Shown one piece after another: positions 38,042-47,305 of a DNA stretch of 64,000 nucleotides; within the stretch, counting starts at the first letter, position 1, and each line of letters starts with the position of its first letter. The notes below the pieces were generated by a model that ran no database searches, was not told the DNA's origin, and saw only the letters and a program-made list of their open reading frames with translations. The DNA lies in NCBI RefSeq assembly GCF_001051235.1, contig NZ_CBTJ020000111.1:1-64000 (forward strand), written 5' to 3'. Origin of the DNA: Candidatus Competibacter denitrificans Run_A_D11. GTDB taxonomy: Bacteria; Pseudomonadota; Gammaproteobacteria; Competibacterales; Competibacteraceae. A program made the position numbers and the translations under genes.

Positions 38042-41000
38042 CTATTTCAGCTTCAAAGGGCCTGGCTTCAATACGGTTGTGCTGAAAGGCGCTAGATCCA
38101 ACACCACGGAAAATGCGAAGCCGTGGCTGGCAATCTCATCGTAATGAATCTGCTTTTTAAGTGGTGTTTTGCTATTGCCGCCGTACTCGCTGGCATCACT
38201 ATTCAGCAACTCCCGATAAGCCACCGGATACGGTACGCCCATGCGATAGCTCGGATAATGCTGGTCGGAGAAGTTCAGCACGAACAGCAAAGACTCGCGC
38301 GGGTCGCGCGCCTTGCGCACGAAGCCAACCACGCTGGTCTCAGCGCCACTGGCATCAAGCCACTCAAACCCCGCTCCGCGAAAATCCACCTGATACAAAG
38401 CCGGCTCACGCGCGTAAAGCTGGTTGAGTGCAGCCACGAACTGTTGCAGACCTTGATGCCCGGCCTCCTGTGATTGTGCCCAATCCAGTTCGCCGTCGTG
38501 GTTCCACTCCGTCGGCTGACCGAATTCTCCACCCATGAACAGCAATTTTTTGCCGGGCTGGCCGTACATGAAGGCGTACAGCAGCCTAAGATTCGCCAGT
38601 TGCTGGGCCTCGTCACCCGGCATCTTGCCGAGCAGTGACTTTTTCAGGTGCACCACTTCGTCGTGCGACAGCGACAGGATGAAGTTTTCGTTAAAGGCGT
38701 AGGTCAGGCCGAAGGTCAGCTTATGGTGATGGTAGCGGCGGTTGGCCGGCCTCTCTTTCATGTAGGACAGTACATCGTGCATCCAACCCATATTCCATTT
38801 GAAACCGAAACCCAAACCACCGATGTCGGTGGGCCGGGATACGTTCGGCCAGGCGGTGGATTCCTCGGCAATCATCATCACGCCGGGGAAGCGAGCGTGC
38901 ATGACCGCGTTGGTGTGTCGGAGAAACTCGATGGCTTCGAGATTTTCATTGCCGCCATACTGGTTGGGAATCCAATCTTTCTTGGAATAATCCAGATACA
39001 GCATCGATGCGACCGCATCCACGCGCAGCCCATCGAAATGAAATGTTTCCAGCCAGTAAATGGCATTAGCGATTAGGAAATTTTCTACCTCGTGGCGGCC
39101 GTAGTTGAAAATCAGCGTGCCCCAGTCGGGATGCTCGCCTTGCCGTGGATCAGCGTGCTCGTAGACGCAGGTTCCATCAAACCAGGCCATCGCGTGTGCA
39201 TCCTTGGGAAAATGCGCCGGCACCCAATCGAGGATCACACCGATACCGTTTTGGTGGCAACGGTCGATCAGTTCCATTAGCTCTTCCGGCCGACCGTAGC
39301 GGGCGGTCGGTGCATAAAAATTGGAAATCTGATAGCCCCAGGATGGCCCATAGGGATGTTCGGCCAACGGTAAAAATTCGATATGGGTGAAACCCATTTT
39401 CAGGACATAGGGGATCAGTTGATCAGCCAGTTCGCGATAGGACAAAAACTCGCCATCCGCCTGACGCCGCCATGATCCGGCGTGGACTTCGTAAATCGCC
39501 AGCGGTCGTTCCCAGATATTGTCGCTCGCTCGTTTGGCCAGCCAGTCATCGTCGCGCCATAGATGCTTGCCGGCACGGTCGTAGACCACGCTGGCCGTGC
39601 CCGGCGGCACCTCCGTATAAAATGCGTAAGGGTCGGTTTTCAGGAATACCGGACCCGTGCGCGGCAGAATCTCGAATTTGTACAGCTCGCCCTCCGTCAA
39701 GCCGGGTACGAACAGCTCCCAAATCCCTGAGCCGGGCCGCAAGCGCATCGGATGGCGGCGGCCGTCCCAGCCATTAAATGCCCCGGTCAGGCTGACTCGC
39801 TGCGCGTTCGGCGCCCACACCGCAAAGTTGATCCCAGCATGACCGTTGGTCTCGCAGGCGTGCGCGCCGAGTTTTTCGTAAATCTGATAGTGATTGCCTT
39901 CGGCAAACAGATAACAGTCCTGGTCGCCTAGAAACGAGAAAGGGGCGGCATAAGAATCGGCGAAGGTATGGTTTCGGCCGCGCTCTGTGGCGTTGATCCG
40001 ATAGCGCAGGCCGACTGGATCGGCGGTGACGATGGCCTCGAACAACTTGTCATCGGCAACCCACTGTAGGGGGTATAAAACCGTCGGTGCGCTATCCAGT
40101 ACCAGGCAAGGCATTTCCGCTTCGGGCAATAAAGCGCGGATGACGGTTAGATCAGAGTGGGGCAGGGGATGCGGTCCCAACAGTGCATGGGGGTCAGAGC
40201 ATCGACCCTCCTGTAGGGAGAGGCGTTCGGCGGCAGTCAGCGTGGCTAACATCGCCGTCTCCCTGAGCAGGAAGCGTAAATCTGCAACCAGTGCTTGCTC
40301 CTGGAGCCGGGCGCGGTAGGTACGGACATCGGTGCTGAGCGCATCGATATGATAGACCTGGCGCCAGAATTGGGCGTTACCGACCAAGTAATTGCGCACT
40401 TCCGGACGTTCCAACGCGAAGGCCAAGCATGGCGGTTGCTCCGGCACATCGGCGTCATAAATGCGCGTGCCATCGAACCAGCTCAGTTGCTGCCCCTCGC
40501 GCGGCAAGAGCGGCGGAATCCAGTCAAGAATCACTCCGATTCCAGACTGGTGGCAGGTATCGACGAACGCCATGAAGTCGGCGGGTCGGCCATACCGGGG
40601 ATTGGGCGCGTAATAGCTCGCAACCGTTTCATCCGATGCCCAAAGGGCCAGTTCGACATGGGTCACGTTTCGCGCCAGCAGGTGCGGGAGCACGGCATCG
40701 GCTAACTGCTTGTAATTGATCGCGCTATCAGGGCCGGCAGCATTCGAGTCTAGAGTAACACGATGGATGTTGACCGGTAACGCCCAGCCGGGCGCTTGTG
40801 CCAAGCGATTCATCCACAGGCCATCATTCCAGTCATGATGGCGTTCAAGATCACAGATGATGCTGGCGGTATCCGGGTAAATCTCGGTTTGAAAGGCCAG
40901 CGGATCGGGCTTGAGAAAGACCGCACCTTCAGTGTTGCGGATTTCGTATTTATACAGCTCACCCAGTTCAATGTCGGGAACGAACAGTTCCCACACGCCG

Positions 41001-41506
41001 GATTCGTGTCGCGCTAACAGGTGGCGGCGACCGTCCCAATTGTTGAAGGTTCCTACGACACTGACTCGGGTAGCATAGGGTGCCCACAGGGCGAAATTGA
41101 CGCCGGTAACGCCTCCTTTCACCTGCGGGTGAGCACCCAGCTTGGCGAACAGGGTATCAAGCGTACCCTGCTGGAGTGCGGTGCCGTCGGTCTGGGTAAA
41201 AAAGGGTTTTTGGCTGGCGTAGGCATCGCGCAAGGTTACTGCCTGACCCGTGGCATCCACTGCCACCAGTCGGTAGTCCAACTCCTTGATCCCTGGAATT
41301 CGGACAGTGAACAGCCCGGCGGGATGCAATCGCTGCATTTCGCGCTTGCCGGTGCCATCGGCGCGCAGCACGTAAGCGTGCTCAGCGTGCGGCAAGAAGG
41401 CCCAGATCATCAGCGCCCGCTCGCGCTCGCTATAATGAGGTCCCAGAATGGTGTGCGGGGCATCATGACGTAGTTCGATGATTTTCTGAATGTGTTCTTC
41501 CAACAT
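38042..41506 (-). CDS. glgB: Double-length 1,4-alpha-glucan branching enzyme with a degenerate first half
   Basis: The 1154-aa protein is about 400 residues longer than normal GlgB (roughly 730). Residues about 435-1154 form a complete enzyme: CBM48 modules, then a GH13 domain with FHFDGLRVDAV (nucleophile near Asp829), MMIAEEST (Glu near 878) and LSHDEVVH. Residues 1-430 repeat the same order (GPHYSERER, VNFALWAPYATRVSVVGTFNNWDGR, YAPNPRYGRPADFMAFVDTCHQSGIGVILDW) but stop after a damaged copy of the catalytic block, YHIDALSTDVRTY, and lack the rest of the barrel. The first half is therefore probably a non-catalytic glycogen-binding module. The enzyme adds alpha-1,6 branches to glycogen. The downstream OMP operon starts 45 bp after its stop. 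Confidence 0.93.
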   Translation of the reverse strand: MLEEHIQKIIELRHDAPHTILGPHYSERERALMIWAFLPHAEHAYVLRADGTGKREMQRLHPAGLFTVRIPGIKELDYRLVAVDATGQAVTLRDAYASQKPFFTQTDGTALQQGTLDTLFAKLGAHPQVKGGVTGVNFALWAPYATRVSVVGTFNNWDGRRHLLARHESGVWELFVPDIELGELYKYEIRNTEGAVFLKPDPLAFQTEIYPDTASIICDLERHHDWNDGLWMNRLAQAPGWALPVNIHRVTLDSNAAGPDSAINYKQLADAVLPHLLARNVTHVELALWASDETVASYYAPNPRYGRPADFMAFVDTCHQSGIGVILDWIPPLLPREGQQLSWFDGTRIYDADVPEQPPCLAFALERPEVRNYLVGNAQFWRQVYHIDALSTDVRTYRARLQEQALVADLRFLLRETAMLATLTAAERLSLQEGRCSDPHALLGPHPLPHSDLTVIRALLPEAEMPCLVLDSAPTVLYPLQWVADDKLFEAIVTADPVGLRYRINATERGRNHTFADSYAAPFSFLGDQDCYLFAEGNHYQIYEKLGAHACETNGHAGINFAVWAPNAQRVSLTGAFNGWDGRRHPMRLRPGSGIWELFVPGLTEGELYKFEILPRTGPVFLKTDPYAFYTEVPPGTASVVYDRAGKHLWRDDDWLAKRASDNIWERPLAIYEVHAGSWRRQADGEFLSYRELADQLIPYVLKMGFTHIEFLPLAEHPYGPSWGYQISNFYAPTARYGRPEELMELIDRCHQNGIGVILDWVPAHFPKDAHAMAWFDGTCVYEHADPRQGEHPDWGTLIFNYGRHEVENFLIANAIYWLETFHFDGLRVDAVASMLYLDYSKKDWIPNQYGGNENLEAIEFLRHTNAVMHARFPGVMMIAEESTAWPNVSRPTDIGGLGFGFKWNMGWMHDVLSYMKERPANRRYHHHKLTFGLTYAFNENFILSLSHDEVVHLKKSLLGKMPGDEAQQLANLRLLYAFMYGQPGKKLLFMGGEFGQPTEWNHDGELDWAQSQEAGHQGLQQFVAALNQLYAREPALYQVDFRGAGFEWLDASGAETSVVGFVRKARDPRESLLFVLNFSDQHYPSYRMGVPYPVAYRELLNSDASEYGGNSKTPLKKQIHYDEIASHGFAFSVVLDLAPFSTTVLKPGPLKLK

Positions 41507-41767
41507 CGTCCTTATCTTCTTTCTTTAGGCTGTGCTGTCGGGTGGATGACGGGAAACTGATGACCCATTCTAAATCAGCCTGGGTCAGGCGGGCAGATAA
41601 AGCATAGAGGAAATAGGGTTGTCCCGAAAAAAAGATGGGTTTTGCGTGTTACCGGAGTACTGCTGTTAAGCGTCAGGGTTGAATTACCGCGCTTGTTCAT
41701 CGCCGGCCATGATCTGATACTGTTGTCATCTCACCGTCGCAACGGGTTTCGGGCAAGGAATCGTTCC

Positions 41768-42334
41768 ATGAAATTTTGCAGCCAGTGCGGGTCTTCGCTG
41801 AGCGTGCGTGTGCCAGAGGGCGATAACATGCCCCGGCATGTGTGTGATGCCTGTCATACCATCCACTATTTGAATCCAAAAATCGTCGCCGGCTGCATCC
41901 TGGAATGGGGACAGCGGGTTTTGCTATGCCGCCGGGCCATCGAGCCGCGCTATGGCCTGTGGACCTTGCCAGCGGGGTTTATGGAAAATGGCGAATCGGC
42001 GGTGGCAGCGGCGGCGCGCGAAGCGTTGGAAGAGGCGGATGCCGTCGGCGAAAGTCTGACATTGTATGGATTATATTCACTGACCCATGTCAGCCAGGTG
42101 TACCTAATGTTTCGGGGGCAACTCAAGGACGGCCATACCCGCCCCGGTGCGGAAAGCCTAGAGGTGCGATTGTATGCTGAGGAAGAAATTCCCTGGGATG
42201 AGATCGCCTTCAAGGTGGTGCACGAGACGCTGCGCCAGTATTTCGCCGAGCGGCGCACTGGCCACTTTCAGGTCCATGTTGGCGATATTATTCGTGAGGC
42301 GGATAACCAGTATCGGATTCATCGCTATTATTGA
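41768..42334 (+). CDS. NUDIX hydrolase with N-terminal zinc ribbon
   Basis: The 188-aa protein begins with a zinc ribbon (FCSQCG ... VCDACH) and continues with a NUDIX domain whose box is GFMENGESAVAAAAREALEEA (G-x5-E-x7-RE-x2-EE pattern). This resembles the C-terminal half of NudC (NADH pyrophosphatase) and the small ADP-ribose/CoA NUDIX enzymes; the substrate is a nucleoside diphosphate linked to another group. The ATG at 41768 is used because MKFCSQCG is the natural family start; 42 upstream residues of open frame are unlikely. Cytoplasmic. Confidence 0.9.
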   Translation: MKFCSQCGSSLSVRVPEGDNMPRHVCDACHTIHYLNPKIVAGCILEWGQRVLLCRRAIEPRYGLWTLPAGFMENGESAVAAAAREALEEADAVGESLTLYGLYSLTHVSQVYLMFRGQLKDGHTRPGAESLEVRLYAEEEIPWDEIAFKVVHETLRQYFAERRTGHFQVHVGDIIREADNQYRIHRYY

Positions 42335-42456
42335 GCGAACGGTTAGCAACCGCGCGTGACCCAAACCCTGGCCTGGCTCCATTCGGCTGTTGGATTTGCT
42401 CGCGTAAATTCGTCAACTGCCGCACTGCTGCGGCCTCACTTCGCTGGAGCTATTCC

Positions 42457-43263
42457 TTGTTAATTCCGGAACCCCCCCAGGTGGAGACCCTGATCGCTGA
42501 AACCGATGATGCCGGCATCGGCATGTCATACGTGTTGCGGGAAGAAGAACAGCTTGCGCAGGTGTGGAGCGAGGCGGATCGCACCGAGCACGAGCACAGT
42601 GTGCGCGAGATCATCGACCGGCTTGGCGGTGTCCGCCAACTTGTTGAGGTGGTGCGTATCCGCTCCGATTCGATCTGGGAGCGGTTTATCACCCTGACCT
42701 TGGAGCGGTTGCTTTCCAATCAGCTTCGCGAATTTTTAGATGGAGTCGATGTGCAGATTCTGGCGTTGAGCCAGCAAATGGTGGAAGCCGATTGCGAGAT
42801 CGACCGGCTACGTGCGCGTGTCCAGAAGCGGCGAGGTTGGCTGAAAGAGAAAATCGCCGCCTTGGAACCCATGGCCCATCGGACATCGACCCAGACCCAT
42901 CTCAATATGATGCTGGCTCGGGTGGAAGGGTTGGAGGCTTATCTGTTGGGTCGCAAGGATGTAGCGCCGGAAGCCTACGAATACCATTACAAGCGGCATA
43001 CGACGTTGCCTGGGGATCTGCTCTATATCCGGGTCCGTCTATCGACCACGCGCATCGCCATCCTGGCGTCCAACCGCAGCAAGCAGTTAGGTGAGCTAGA
43101 TACCGAACTGGTAGGGTTGCTGCCTGAGATCGACCGCTATAAATCGGCGCTGACAGCCTTGGTGACCCGGATTGAATGTATCAGCGAAATCTCGCGCTAT
43201 TGGTTGGCATATCTGGATATAGCCGGCGACGAAAAGATTGCGGCTAGCCAAGAGCCTGAATAA
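42457..43263 (+). CDS. Hypothetical coiled-coil protein
   Basis: The 268-aa product (TTG start at 42457, with GGAG at 42446-42449) is almost entirely helical, with long charged heptad-like stretches around residues 85-145 and 190-240. There is no signal peptide or membrane segment. The sequence MSYVLREEEQLAQVW near the start is followed by what may be paired coiled-coil arms. I do not recognise the family. A longer frame reaches back to 42331 inside the end of the NUDIX gene but reads as unlikely protein. An ATG at 42523-42525 is another possible start. Confidence 0.6.
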   Translation: MLIPEPPQVETLIAETDDAGIGMSYVLREEEQLAQVWSEADRTEHEHSVREIIDRLGGVRQLVEVVRIRSDSIWERFITLTLERLLSNQLREFLDGVDVQILALSQQMVEADCEIDRLRARVQKRRGWLKEKIAALEPMAHRTSTQTHLNMMLARVEGLEAYLLGRKDVAPEAYEYHYKRHTTLPGDLLYIRVRLSTTRIAILASNRSKQLGELDTELVGLLPEIDRYKSALTALVTRIECISEISRYWLAYLDIAGDEKIAASQEPE

Positions 43264-43328
43264 GGTCATGTTGATAGACGGGATCGAAAGCTGCTATCAC
43301 TGGTTCAGCACCCTTCCAGGGGCGCTTT

Positions 43329-44231
43329 TCATTCCGCCGCCGGCTGTACTTCCGGCACCGGAATCCCGCGTTGCCGACAGGCGGCGGTCAGGGTGTTCAA
43401 CAGTAAGCAGGCAATGGTCATCGGCCCGACCCCACCCGGCACCGGGGTAATCGCGCCCGCGACCTGAACCGCTGAGTCGAAATCGACATCGCCCACCAGA
43501 CGGTTCTTACCGTCCGGGGCGGTAATCCGATTGATACCGACATCAATTACGGTCGCGCCCGGTTTGAGCCAATCGCCTTTCACCATCTGCGGTTTGCCGA
43601 CCGCCGCTATCACAATATCCGCCCGGCGGCATTCCTCGGCCAGATCGTGGGTGCGGGAATGCGCGATGGTGACGGTGCAATGCTCACGCAGCAGCAGCGC
43701 CGCCATCGGCTTGCCGACGATGTTGGAGCGGCCCAGCACCACCGCCCGCAATCCGGCCAGCTTGCCGAGCTGATGTTTAAGCAGCATCAGGCAACCCACT
43801 GGCGTACAAGGCACCATCCCCGCGCCGCCCACCGCCAGCAGTCCGGCGTTGTAGGGATGGAACCCATCGACATCTTTCGCCACGGCAATGGCGTCGATGA
43901 CCGCATCGGCGTCAATATGCTTGGGTAACGGCAGTTGCACCAGAATGCCGTGGACGGCCGGGTCTTGATTGAGTTGGTTGATCTTCTCTAATAACTCGGC
44001 GGCTGTCACCGTGGTCGGCAAGCGATGATCGAAGGAATTCATCCCGGCTTCCTGCGCCTGAATGCCTTTGTTACGGACATAAACCTGGCTGGCCAGATCG
44101 TCGCCGACCAGCACGACGGCCAGTCCAGGCGTCAGGTGGTGCGCTTTTTTCAGGTCGGCGACCTGCACGGCGATAGCAGCGCGCAAGCGGGCGGCAAAAT
44201 CTTTGCCGTCAATGATAGTGGCGGTAGCCAT
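43329..44231 (-). CDS. folD: Bifunctional methylenetetrahydrofolate dehydrogenase/cyclohydrolase FolD
   Basis: The 300-aa cytoplasmic enzyme interconverts 5,10-methylene- and 10-formyl-tetrahydrofolate. FolD signatures are VGDDLASQVYVRNK near residue 48-61, DGFHPYNAGLLAVG, and PVPGGVGPMTIACLLLNT at the C-terminus, with the NADP-binding VLGRSNIVGKPMA in between. The ATG at 44231 (MATATIIDGKDFA) with GAGGGG upstream is chosen; a five-codon longer form is possible. Single gene, divergent from the GNAT gene. Confidence 0.95.
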   Translation of the reverse strand: MATATIIDGKDFAARLRAAIAVQVADLKKAHHLTPGLAVVLVGDDLASQVYVRNKGIQAQEAGMNSFDHRLPTTVTAAELLEKINQLNQDPAVHGILVQLPLPKHIDADAVIDAIAVAKDVDGFHPYNAGLLAVGGAGMVPCTPVGCLMLLKHQLGKLAGLRAVVLGRSNIVGKPMAALLLREHCTVTIAHSRTHDLAEECRRADIVIAAVGKPQMVKGDWLKPGATVIDVGINRITAPDGKNRLVGDVDFDSAVQVAGAITPVPGGVGPMTIACLLLNTLTAACRQRGIPVPEVQPAAE

Positions 44232-44339
44232 GAAGCCCCTCGTCATTGTTAATATGAGCCGGGAATTCTACTACAGACGCTGGGCAGACTTTTCAGACTG
44301 CATACCCAAAATGGCACTGCGCTTCACCGGATATTCAGC

Positions 44340-44852
44340 ATGATTTGGATTCAGCCGGAACAATCGCCAGATTATGCAGCGGTCGATCAGATCAACCGCT
44401 TGGCGTTCAGTCGCGCCGATGAAGCGCAGTTAGTGGCCACGCTACGCCGCCAAGTACCGGCGGCCATTTCGCTGGTCGCCTGGTGGGAAACCGAAGCTGT
44501 GGGCCATATCCTGTTGACGCCGGTGAGCCTGGAACCGCCCTTGCCCGGCGTCACTGCGGCGGGGTTGGCGCCGCTGGCGGTGTTGCCGTCCAAACAGCGC
44601 CAGGGCATTGGCGGCCAGTTGATCGAGGCCGGTTTAGCCGCCTGCCGAATACAGGGCTATAGCACGGTGATCGTGCTCGGTCATCCGGCCTATTATCCGC
44701 GTTTTGGCTTCGTACCCGCCGCAACGAAAGGATTGTATTGCGAATTTGTGGTACGGCCTGAAGCGTTCATGCTGTGCGAACTCACGTCGCAAACGTTTGA
44801 TTTACCGAGAGTCGTCGTTCGCTATCATCCGGCCTTCGCCGGTTTTGGCTGA
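44340..44852 (+). CDS. GNAT family N-acetyltransferase
   Basis: The 170-aa protein has the GNAT acetyl-CoA loop in LPSKQRQGIGGQLIEAGLA (consensus Q/R-x-x-G-x-G/A) and the following VIVLGHPAYYPRFGF, typical of the YhbS-type branch. The substrate is unknown; related proteins act on small molecules or protein N-termini. It lies immediately before the emrA/emrB remnant, with no sign that they belonged together. Confidence 0.87.
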   Translation: MIWIQPEQSPDYAAVDQINRLAFSRADEAQLVATLRRQVPAAISLVAWWETEAVGHILLTPVSLEPPLPGVTAAGLAPLAVLPSKQRQGIGGQLIEAGLAACRIQGYSTVIVLGHPAYYPRFGFVPAATKGLYCEFVVRPEAFMLCELTSQTFDLPRVVVRYHPAFAGFG

Positions 44853-44894
44853 AAGCGCACTTATGCCACCGCTACCCAGCAGAGGACTTCACCC

Positions 44895-45201
44895 ATGAGC
44901 GCGCCCGCACTGGATGCCGGTACATCACCTCCGGCCCGACTCAACCGTAAACGCTGGCGGGCGCTTTTGCTGTTGTCGCTGCTGTTCGCAACCCTGCTGG
45001 CGGTGGTCGGCAGCTACTGGTTCTTTCATGCGCGCTGGTATGTCAGCACCGATAATGCCTATGTCAGCGGCAACATCATCCAAATTACCCCGCAAATTCC
45101 GGGCACAGTCGTTGGCGTGCTGGTCGATGACACGGATCGGGTGGAGCAGGGCCAACCGCTGGTGCGGCTTGATCCCGCCGATACCGAGGTGCAACTGTCG
45201 G
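44895..45201 (+). pseudogene. emrA: emrA remnant: N-terminal end of an HlyD-type multidrug efflux adaptor
   Basis: About 103 residues read as the start of EmrA: an N-terminal cytoplasmic tail, a membrane helix (RALLLLSLLFATLLAVVGSYW), then YVSTDNAYVSGNIIQITPQI and VEQGQPLVRLDPADTEVQLSA, the beginning of the periplasmic biotinyl-lipoyl-like domain. At 45195-45202 the sequence passes directly into the C-terminal part of emrB in another frame. The coiled-coil hairpin and the rest of the adaptor are missing, so it cannot function. AGAGGA before the ATG is preserved. A single deletion explains it. Confidence 0.85.
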
Positions 45202-45532
45202 CTTGCAAAACTTTATGCGCAACCTCGGTTCCAGTTTCGGCACAGCAATCATGACCGCGTTATGGGATCACAAAGGCATTGAGCACCATGCTCGGCTGGT
45301 CGAAGCGATCAATCCCTATAACCCGCTGGCGCTGCGCTATCTGGAGCCATTGCAAGCCACCGGCCTGAGCGCCGAGCAAGCTTTGCTGCAAGTGGATCGC
45401 ACCATAACTACCCAGTCCTTCCTGCTGTCCACTAATGCCGTTTTTTGCATCAGCGGGCTGTTGATGCTGGCGCTGATCGGTCTGATCTGGTGGGCGAAAC
45501 CGCCATTTACCGTGCGGGCGGTGGGCGATTGA
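45202..45532 (+). pseudogene. emrB: emrB remnant: C-terminal end of the MFS multidrug permease
   Basis: From GLQNFMRNLGSSFGTAIMTALWD to the stop (about 110 residues) the sequence is the end of EmrB, with the last membrane helix (NAVFCISGLLMLALIGLIWW). The preceding 13 helices are gone. The frame joins emrA sequence at about 45200, shifted by one. The stop, and likely the operon order emrA-emrB, are as in intact efflux systems; about 2 kb would have been lost. Confidence 0.85.
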
Positions 45533-45568
45533 ACCAGACATCGTTCTAACCATCGAGATGCACAACGG

Positions 45569-46840
45569 ATGACAACCAAAACTAAAGTCATCATCGCTGG
45601 CGCAGGATTTGGCGGGATTGCCGCCGCCAAGCGGCTAGCGGGCTGCGACGCCGACGTGACCATCATCGACCGCCGCAATTATCATCTCTTTCAGCCGCTG
45701 CTGTATCAGGTCGCCACCGCCGATCTGTCGCCCGCCGACATCGCTTGGCCGATTCGCGGACTGTTCACCCGCTATCGCAATATTGCGGTCGCGCTGTCGG
45801 AAGTGACCGCCATCAATCCGAGCGCGCAGGAAGTGGTAGCAGGCGGTCGCCGCTACCCTTATGACTATCTGATCCTGGCGACTGGATCGGGCAATTCTTA
45901 TTTCAATCATCCCGAATGGGAACCGGACGCACCGGGACTGAAACGGATTATCGACGCTATCGAAATCCGTAAGCGCATTCTGTTGGCCTTTGAGCAAGCC
46001 GAGATTGCGGACAATCCAGCCGCCCAACGCCGTTTGCTCAATTTCGTAGTGATTGGCGGTGGGCCAACCGGCGTGGAGATGGCTGGCGCGATTGCCGAGT
46101 TAGCCAAAGTCGCCTTGGCGCGGGATTTCCGCCATATCGATCCCAAAGCAGCGCGAATCGTACTGGTGGAAGCGGGTCAACGGCTATTGGCCAGTTTTCC
46201 GCCGGCGCTTTCGCAATATGCCCAGAGTTGCCTGGAGCAACTCGGCGTTGAGATTGCGCTAGGCCAACCGGTGCAAGCCATCGATACACAGGGGGTTCGG
46301 ATTGGCGAGACTTTGTTGCCCACCGCGACTGTGATTTGGGCAGCGGGGGTCAAGGTGGAAGGGCCAGGCCAGTGGCTCGGCGTCGAGACCGACCGGGGCG
46401 GACGGGTAGCGGTGACGGCGGATTTATCAGTACCCAATCATCCCAACATTTTCGTGATTGGCGATGCGGCGAAAGTCATCTGGGAAGGAGAAAAGCTGGT
46501 GCCGGGCTTGGCTCCCGCCGCCAAACAACAAGGCCGCTATGTGGCCGATGTCATTTGCGCCCGCATGGAAAATCGGACAGCTCCGCCGCCGTTCCGCTAT
46601 CGCCATGTTGGTAGCTTGGCCACCATCGGCCGCAACGCCGCCGTGGTCGATTTCGGCCGCTTTAAGCTGAAAGGCTGGTTGGCGTGGTGGTTTTGGGGGC
46701 TGGTGCATATCTATTTTCTGATCAATGCCCGCGCCGCTACCTTGGTCTTATTGCAATGGTTTTGGGCCTATCTGACCCACAAGAAAGGCGCACGGCTGAT
46801 TACTGGCTTGCGGCCGCTATTTAGCCCTCCTAAACGCTGA
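45569..46840 (+). CDS. ndh: Type II NADH dehydrogenase-like FAD oxidoreductase
   Basis: The 423-aa flavoprotein has the N-terminal FAD motif IIAGAGFGGIAAAKRLAG, the NDH-2 block LFQPLLYQVATADLSPADIAWPIR, the NADH-binding GGGPTGVEMAGAI, and the second FAD motif IFVIGDAAK. The C-terminus carries hydrophobic, Trp-rich helices (WLAWWFWGLVHIYFLINAR), as in NDH-2 enzymes that lie on the inner membrane. It passes electrons from NADH to quinone without pumping protons. It may act when complex I is not needed, or in NO/low-oxygen conditions; no regulatory site is obvious. Confidence 0.92.
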   Translation: MTTKTKVIIAGAGFGGIAAAKRLAGCDADVTIIDRRNYHLFQPLLYQVATADLSPADIAWPIRGLFTRYRNIAVALSEVTAINPSAQEVVAGGRRYPYDYLILATGSGNSYFNHPEWEPDAPGLKRIIDAIEIRKRILLAFEQAEIADNPAAQRRLLNFVVIGGGPTGVEMAGAIAELAKVALARDFRHIDPKAARIVLVEAGQRLLASFPPALSQYAQSCLEQLGVEIALGQPVQAIDTQGVRIGETLLPTATVIWAAGVKVEGPGQWLGVETDRGGRVAVTADLSVPNHPNIFVIGDAAKVIWEGEKLVPGLAPAAKQQGRYVADVICARMENRTAPPPFRYRHVGSLATIGRNAAVVDFGRFKLKGWLAWWFWGLVHIYFLINARAATLVLLQWFWAYLTHKKGARLITGLRPLFSPPKR

Positions 46841-47055
46841 AGCAATTAGTTTGGCTACTTTTCTAGCCGCCGGTGGTTTTGAAAATCCGCACTGGTCATG
46901 ATCGATTACAACAGGCGGGTGTAGCCTCGACAACCGGCGCCACCCCAAACCCACTCCATCGATTGCGTGGCCTACTCGACCCACGCTGCAAGCAGCAACT
47001 TGGGCATCGGAATTCACGCTCGAAGCGCACATGCCCCAATGCCCAAGCCTCGCGC

Positions 47056-47268
47056 TCATTGTCCGGCGTGGCGCTTGCGATAGTCCTCGACCGGCAATCC
47101 GCCGATCCCCCAGTTTTCCATATCCACCTCATCGATCACCACGACCGTAGTCGCTGGCGATTTGCCCAGCACTCGCACCAGCAACTCGGTCGCACCTTCG
47201 ATCAGAGCCGCTTTTTGCGCTGCGGTGGTTCCGCCTTCGCGGGTGATTTTGATATTGACATACGGCAT
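47056..47268 (-). CDS. 4-oxalocrotonate tautomerase family protein
   Basis: The 70-aa protein begins Met-Pro-Tyr-Val-Asn-Ile, giving the N-terminal catalytic proline of the tautomerase family once Met is removed. It has the family's repeat of basic residues (about Arg11) and the GIGGLPVEDYRKRH end. Tautomerases of this size work as hexamers and isomerise unsaturated keto acids. The ATG at 47268 is used, one codon inside a longer frame. It is the last gene of the TetR-regulated operon. Confidence 0.9.
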   Translation of the reverse strand: MPYVNIKITREGGTTAAQKAALIEGATELLVRVLGKSPATTVVVIDEVDMENWGIGGLPVEDYRKRHAGQ

Positions 47269-47305
47269 CATTATCTCCTCCGATTAGATTGCAACGCATG
47301 TTCCA

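Noticed and set aside
42331..42456. N-terminal extension of the coiled-coil protein back to 42331
   Set aside because: It overlaps the NUDIX gene's end and reads as unlikely protein; TTG 42457 has a proper GGAG.
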